Positions 3,669-5,584 of a stretch of 5,584 nt of DNA are shown one piece after another. Source of the stretch: Flavobacteriaceae bacterium (GTDB lineage: Bacteria > Bacteroidota > Bacteroidia > Flavobacteriales > Flavobacteriaceae); contig DOIV01000304.1 of NCBI GenBank assembly GCA_003511845.1, positions 4,562 through 10,145 of the forward strand, given 5' to 3'. Numbering within the stretch: the stretch's first letter is position 1; the number at the start of each line of letters is the position of its first letter. The position numbers and the translations under genes are program-made. Under the pieces are notes generated by a model that saw only the letters and a program-made list of their open reading frames with translations, made no database searches and was not told the origin of the DNA.

Positions 3669-5584
3669 ATGAAAAACATACTTAAATTTGCAATACCATT
3701 ACTTATACTAGTAGCCTTATACTTCGGTTACAAATCACAATTCACCAACATAGGATTGATCAATTTTAGAGACTCACAAATGGCGGAAATCTCTAAGGCT
3801 AACGACAACCACTTTATAAAACCCGTTCAGGTTGATCCTAAAGAGAGTGATTTTTCAGAATTGGTTGATTTCCCAGTCATTTACCTTTCACATATTAGTA
3901 TTTTAACTGCTGAACAAAAGGAAAACCTTAAAATAGCAATGGATAATGGTGCTAAGGTTCATGTGCTAATGGCTACCAGTAAAGAAAATGATTTTAGTAA
4001 TATTACTGGCGATGATTTAAAATATATCAAAGAGAGTTTTAAATATGACGGCGTTGAAAACACCAAACGATGGCTGAATTATTCGCGTAAAATTTTTGAT
4101 AAAAAAGAAATGTTTACCGCAGAGGTAACTCCAGTAAAAGTTTATCCTAAAGATGTGTTTTATAGAATAGGTACTGACGATTATTTTGAAGAATCAGATA
4201 AATATTGGAGCTATTACAAAGAAAAAGGGCTGTACAAAGAAGGGAAAGATACTATTGTTATAATGAGTACCAATAACGGACCACAATCGCAATTCCGCTC
4301 ATACATGGACGAAATGATATTGGAATTGGAAAAACGCAATTTCAACGTAGTATGTTTGGCTGGATTTGAAAAGAAATTAGAAAATCTTAAAAAACTAAAT
4401 CCTCAAATGGTGATTAGTTTTCCTCATGGAAGGCTGGCAAAAGGAGATAAGTCTGTAGATTGGTTAAAAGAGAATGATATATTGTACTTGACACCACAAT
4501 TGATATATCAAACCGAAAAGGAATGGAAAGAAGACCAACAGGGTATTTCAGGTGGTATTATGGGTCAGAATATTGTTGTTCCTGAATTGGATGGAGCAAT
4601 TCAACCTTATGCCATTGCTGCAAAATATATCACAGAAGATGGTTATCACACCTTTAAACCTATTCCTGGAAGAATTGAAACTTTTTCAGAAAATGCAGAA
4701 CGATGGTTGTCCTTAAAAGGAAAGGAAAATGCTGAAAAAAAATTGGCAATTTATTACTATAAAGGAGCAGGAAAAAATGCCATGGTTGCTGGAGGATTAG
4801 AAGTGGGACAATCTATTTTCAGTCTATTGAACAACCTAAAAAAAGAAGGTTATAATCTAGGTGACTTAGGCACTTATGAATCTTTTATTGGTAGAATTAA
4901 CACCGAAGGTCCTTTATTAGGTGATTATGCTAAGGGAACTTTTGAAAAATTTTTGGAAGAAGGAAAACCTGAATTAATTTCTACTGAAGAGTATGTTTCT
5001 TGGTGTAAAAGTGAACTAGAGCCTACGAGTTATCAAAATGTGATAAAAACTTATGGAGAGGCTCCAGGTAATTATTTAACCACCACAAAAGGAGAAGAAA
5101 AATTTTTGGCAATTCCGAGGGTTTTATTCGGTAATATTGCTTTGATTCCTGTACTACCTGCTGCGTTGGGCGAGAATGAATTTAAGTTGGCACACGGTGT
5201 GAAAAAAGCACCACCACACCCATATATCGCCTCATATTTATGGGCAAGAATGGGCTTTAAAGCTGATGTTGTCGCTCATTTTGGAGCACATGGTTCTGTA
5301 GAATTCACCCCTTGGAAACAACTGGTACTTTCATTACAAGATTGGCCAGAAGCATTGATTGCACCCGTACCACATTTGTATATTTATTCCATTGATAATA
5401 TCGGTGAAGCAATGATGGCAAAAAGAAGGACTTATGCCACTATGGTTTCACACTTAACACCTCCGTATTCAGATTCTGAATTGTATGATGAATTAAAGGA
5501 TATTGCTGATGTATTACATAAATACGGAGAGCTACAAGAAGGTAATTTAAAGCAAACCTATAAAAAGAAAATTCATAAAATTAT
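3669..5584 (+). CDS. hmuS: CobN/Mg-chelatase-H-like protein with N-terminal membrane anchor (HmuS-like), 3' truncated by window
   Basis: The frame is open from ATG 3669 to the window edge: 638 complete codons, about half of a family whose members usually exceed 1,200 residues. MKNILK plus a hydrophobic stretch (about 5-21, FAIPLLILVALYFGY) forms a signal anchor, so the body is probably periplasmic, unlike cytoplasmic aerobic CobN. A domain with an IVIMSTNNGPQ strand-turn (196-206) is followed by helices and a second strand (FNVVCLAGF). The chelatase core contains PVLPAALGENEF, PPHPYIASYLWARMGFKADVV and the signature HFGAHGSVEFTPWKQ with His537, His541 and Glu545 as likely metal or tetrapyrrole contacts (CobN/ChlH: HxGxHGxxEW). 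Related proteins insert cobalt or magnesium into tetrapyrroles; HmuS-type homologues have been linked to iron removal from haem. The ChlI/ChlD or CobS/CobT ATPases are absent here. The ExbB/DUF2149 pair just upstream suggests proton-motive-force energising instead. The substrate is inferred; cobalamin-related work remains possible. Confidence 0.88.
   Translation, partial: MKNILKFAIPLLILVALYFGYKSQFTNIGLINFRDSQMAEISKANDNHFIKPVQVDPKESDFSELVDFPVIYLSHISILTAEQKENLKIAMDNGAKVHVLMATSKENDFSNITGDDLKYIKESFKYDGVENTKRWLNYSRKIFDKKEMFTAEVTPVKVYPKDVFYRIGTDDYFEESDKYWSYYKEKGLYKEGKDTIVIMSTNNGPQSQFRSYMDEMILELEKRNFNVVCLAGFEKKLENLKKLNPQMVISFPHGRLAKGDKSVDWLKENDILYLTPQLIYQTEKEWKEDQQGISGGIMGQNIVVPELDGAIQPYAIAAKYITEDGYHTFKPIPGRIETFSENAERWLSLKGKENAEKKLAIYYYKGAGKNAMVAGGLEVGQSIFSLLNNLKKEGYNLGDLGTYESFIGRINTEGPLLGDYAKGTFEKFLEEGKPELISTEEYVSWCKSELEPTSYQNVIKTYGEAPGNYLTTTKGEEKFLAIPRVLFGNIALIPVLPAALGENEFKLAHGVKKAPPHPYIASYLWARMGFKADVVAHFGAHGSVEFTPWKQLVLSLQDWPEALIAPVPHLYIYSIDNIGEAMMAKRRTYATMVSHLTPPYSDSELYDELKDIADVLHKYGELQEGNLKQTYKKKIHKI

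Overview
The window is very AT-rich and reads as a chromosomal piece from a marine or host-associated member of the Flavobacteriaceae (Bacteroidota). The evidence for this is the near-absence of Shine-Dalgarno sequences, a TAnnTTTG-type -7 promoter element, a lipoprotein signal of the Bacteroidota type, and the gene content. All genes lie on the + strand. No rRNA, tRNA or CRISPR array is visible.

Left part (1-1470): three tightly packed small genes. The first (14-334) encodes a 106-residue membrane-anchored protein of unknown function. The second (395-802 as an open frame) encodes a multi-pass membrane protein whose real start appears to be the ATG at 336, cut off by a one-base deficit in a T6 run. 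The third (814-1470) encodes a lipoprotein of the YiiX/YebB-like, circularly permuted NlpC/P60 cysteine hydrolase family.

Middle (1471-1982): about 500 bases without a gene. They hold a 158-bp MITE-like element with perfect inverted ends flanked by TTAA, a candidate operator palindrome, a good Bacteroidota -7 promoter element, and a 10-bp leader hairpin followed by a T-run just before the next gene.

Right part (1983-5584): a four-gene unit, namely a 7-TM membrane protein, a MotA/TolQ/ExbB-type proton channel protein, a short DUF2149 protein (a reduced ExbD/MotB-like partner) and a large CobN/Mg-chelatase-H-like protein that runs off the right edge. The first three genes overlap at their ends. 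This gene set matches the hmuT-U-V and hmuS part of the haem-utilisation (hmuYRSTUV) operons of Porphyromonas and Bacteroides. It also resembles the DUF2162-MotA-DUF2149-cobN clusters of some archaea. The chelatase-like protein has an N-terminal membrane anchor that would place its body in the periplasm. This suggests a membrane complex in which a proton-driven ExbB/ExbD-like motor works with a metal (de)chelatase on a tetrapyrrole such as haem or a cobalamin precursor. The substrate is inferred from the family and not from this sequence. No TonB-dependent receptor or HmuY-like gene is inside the window.
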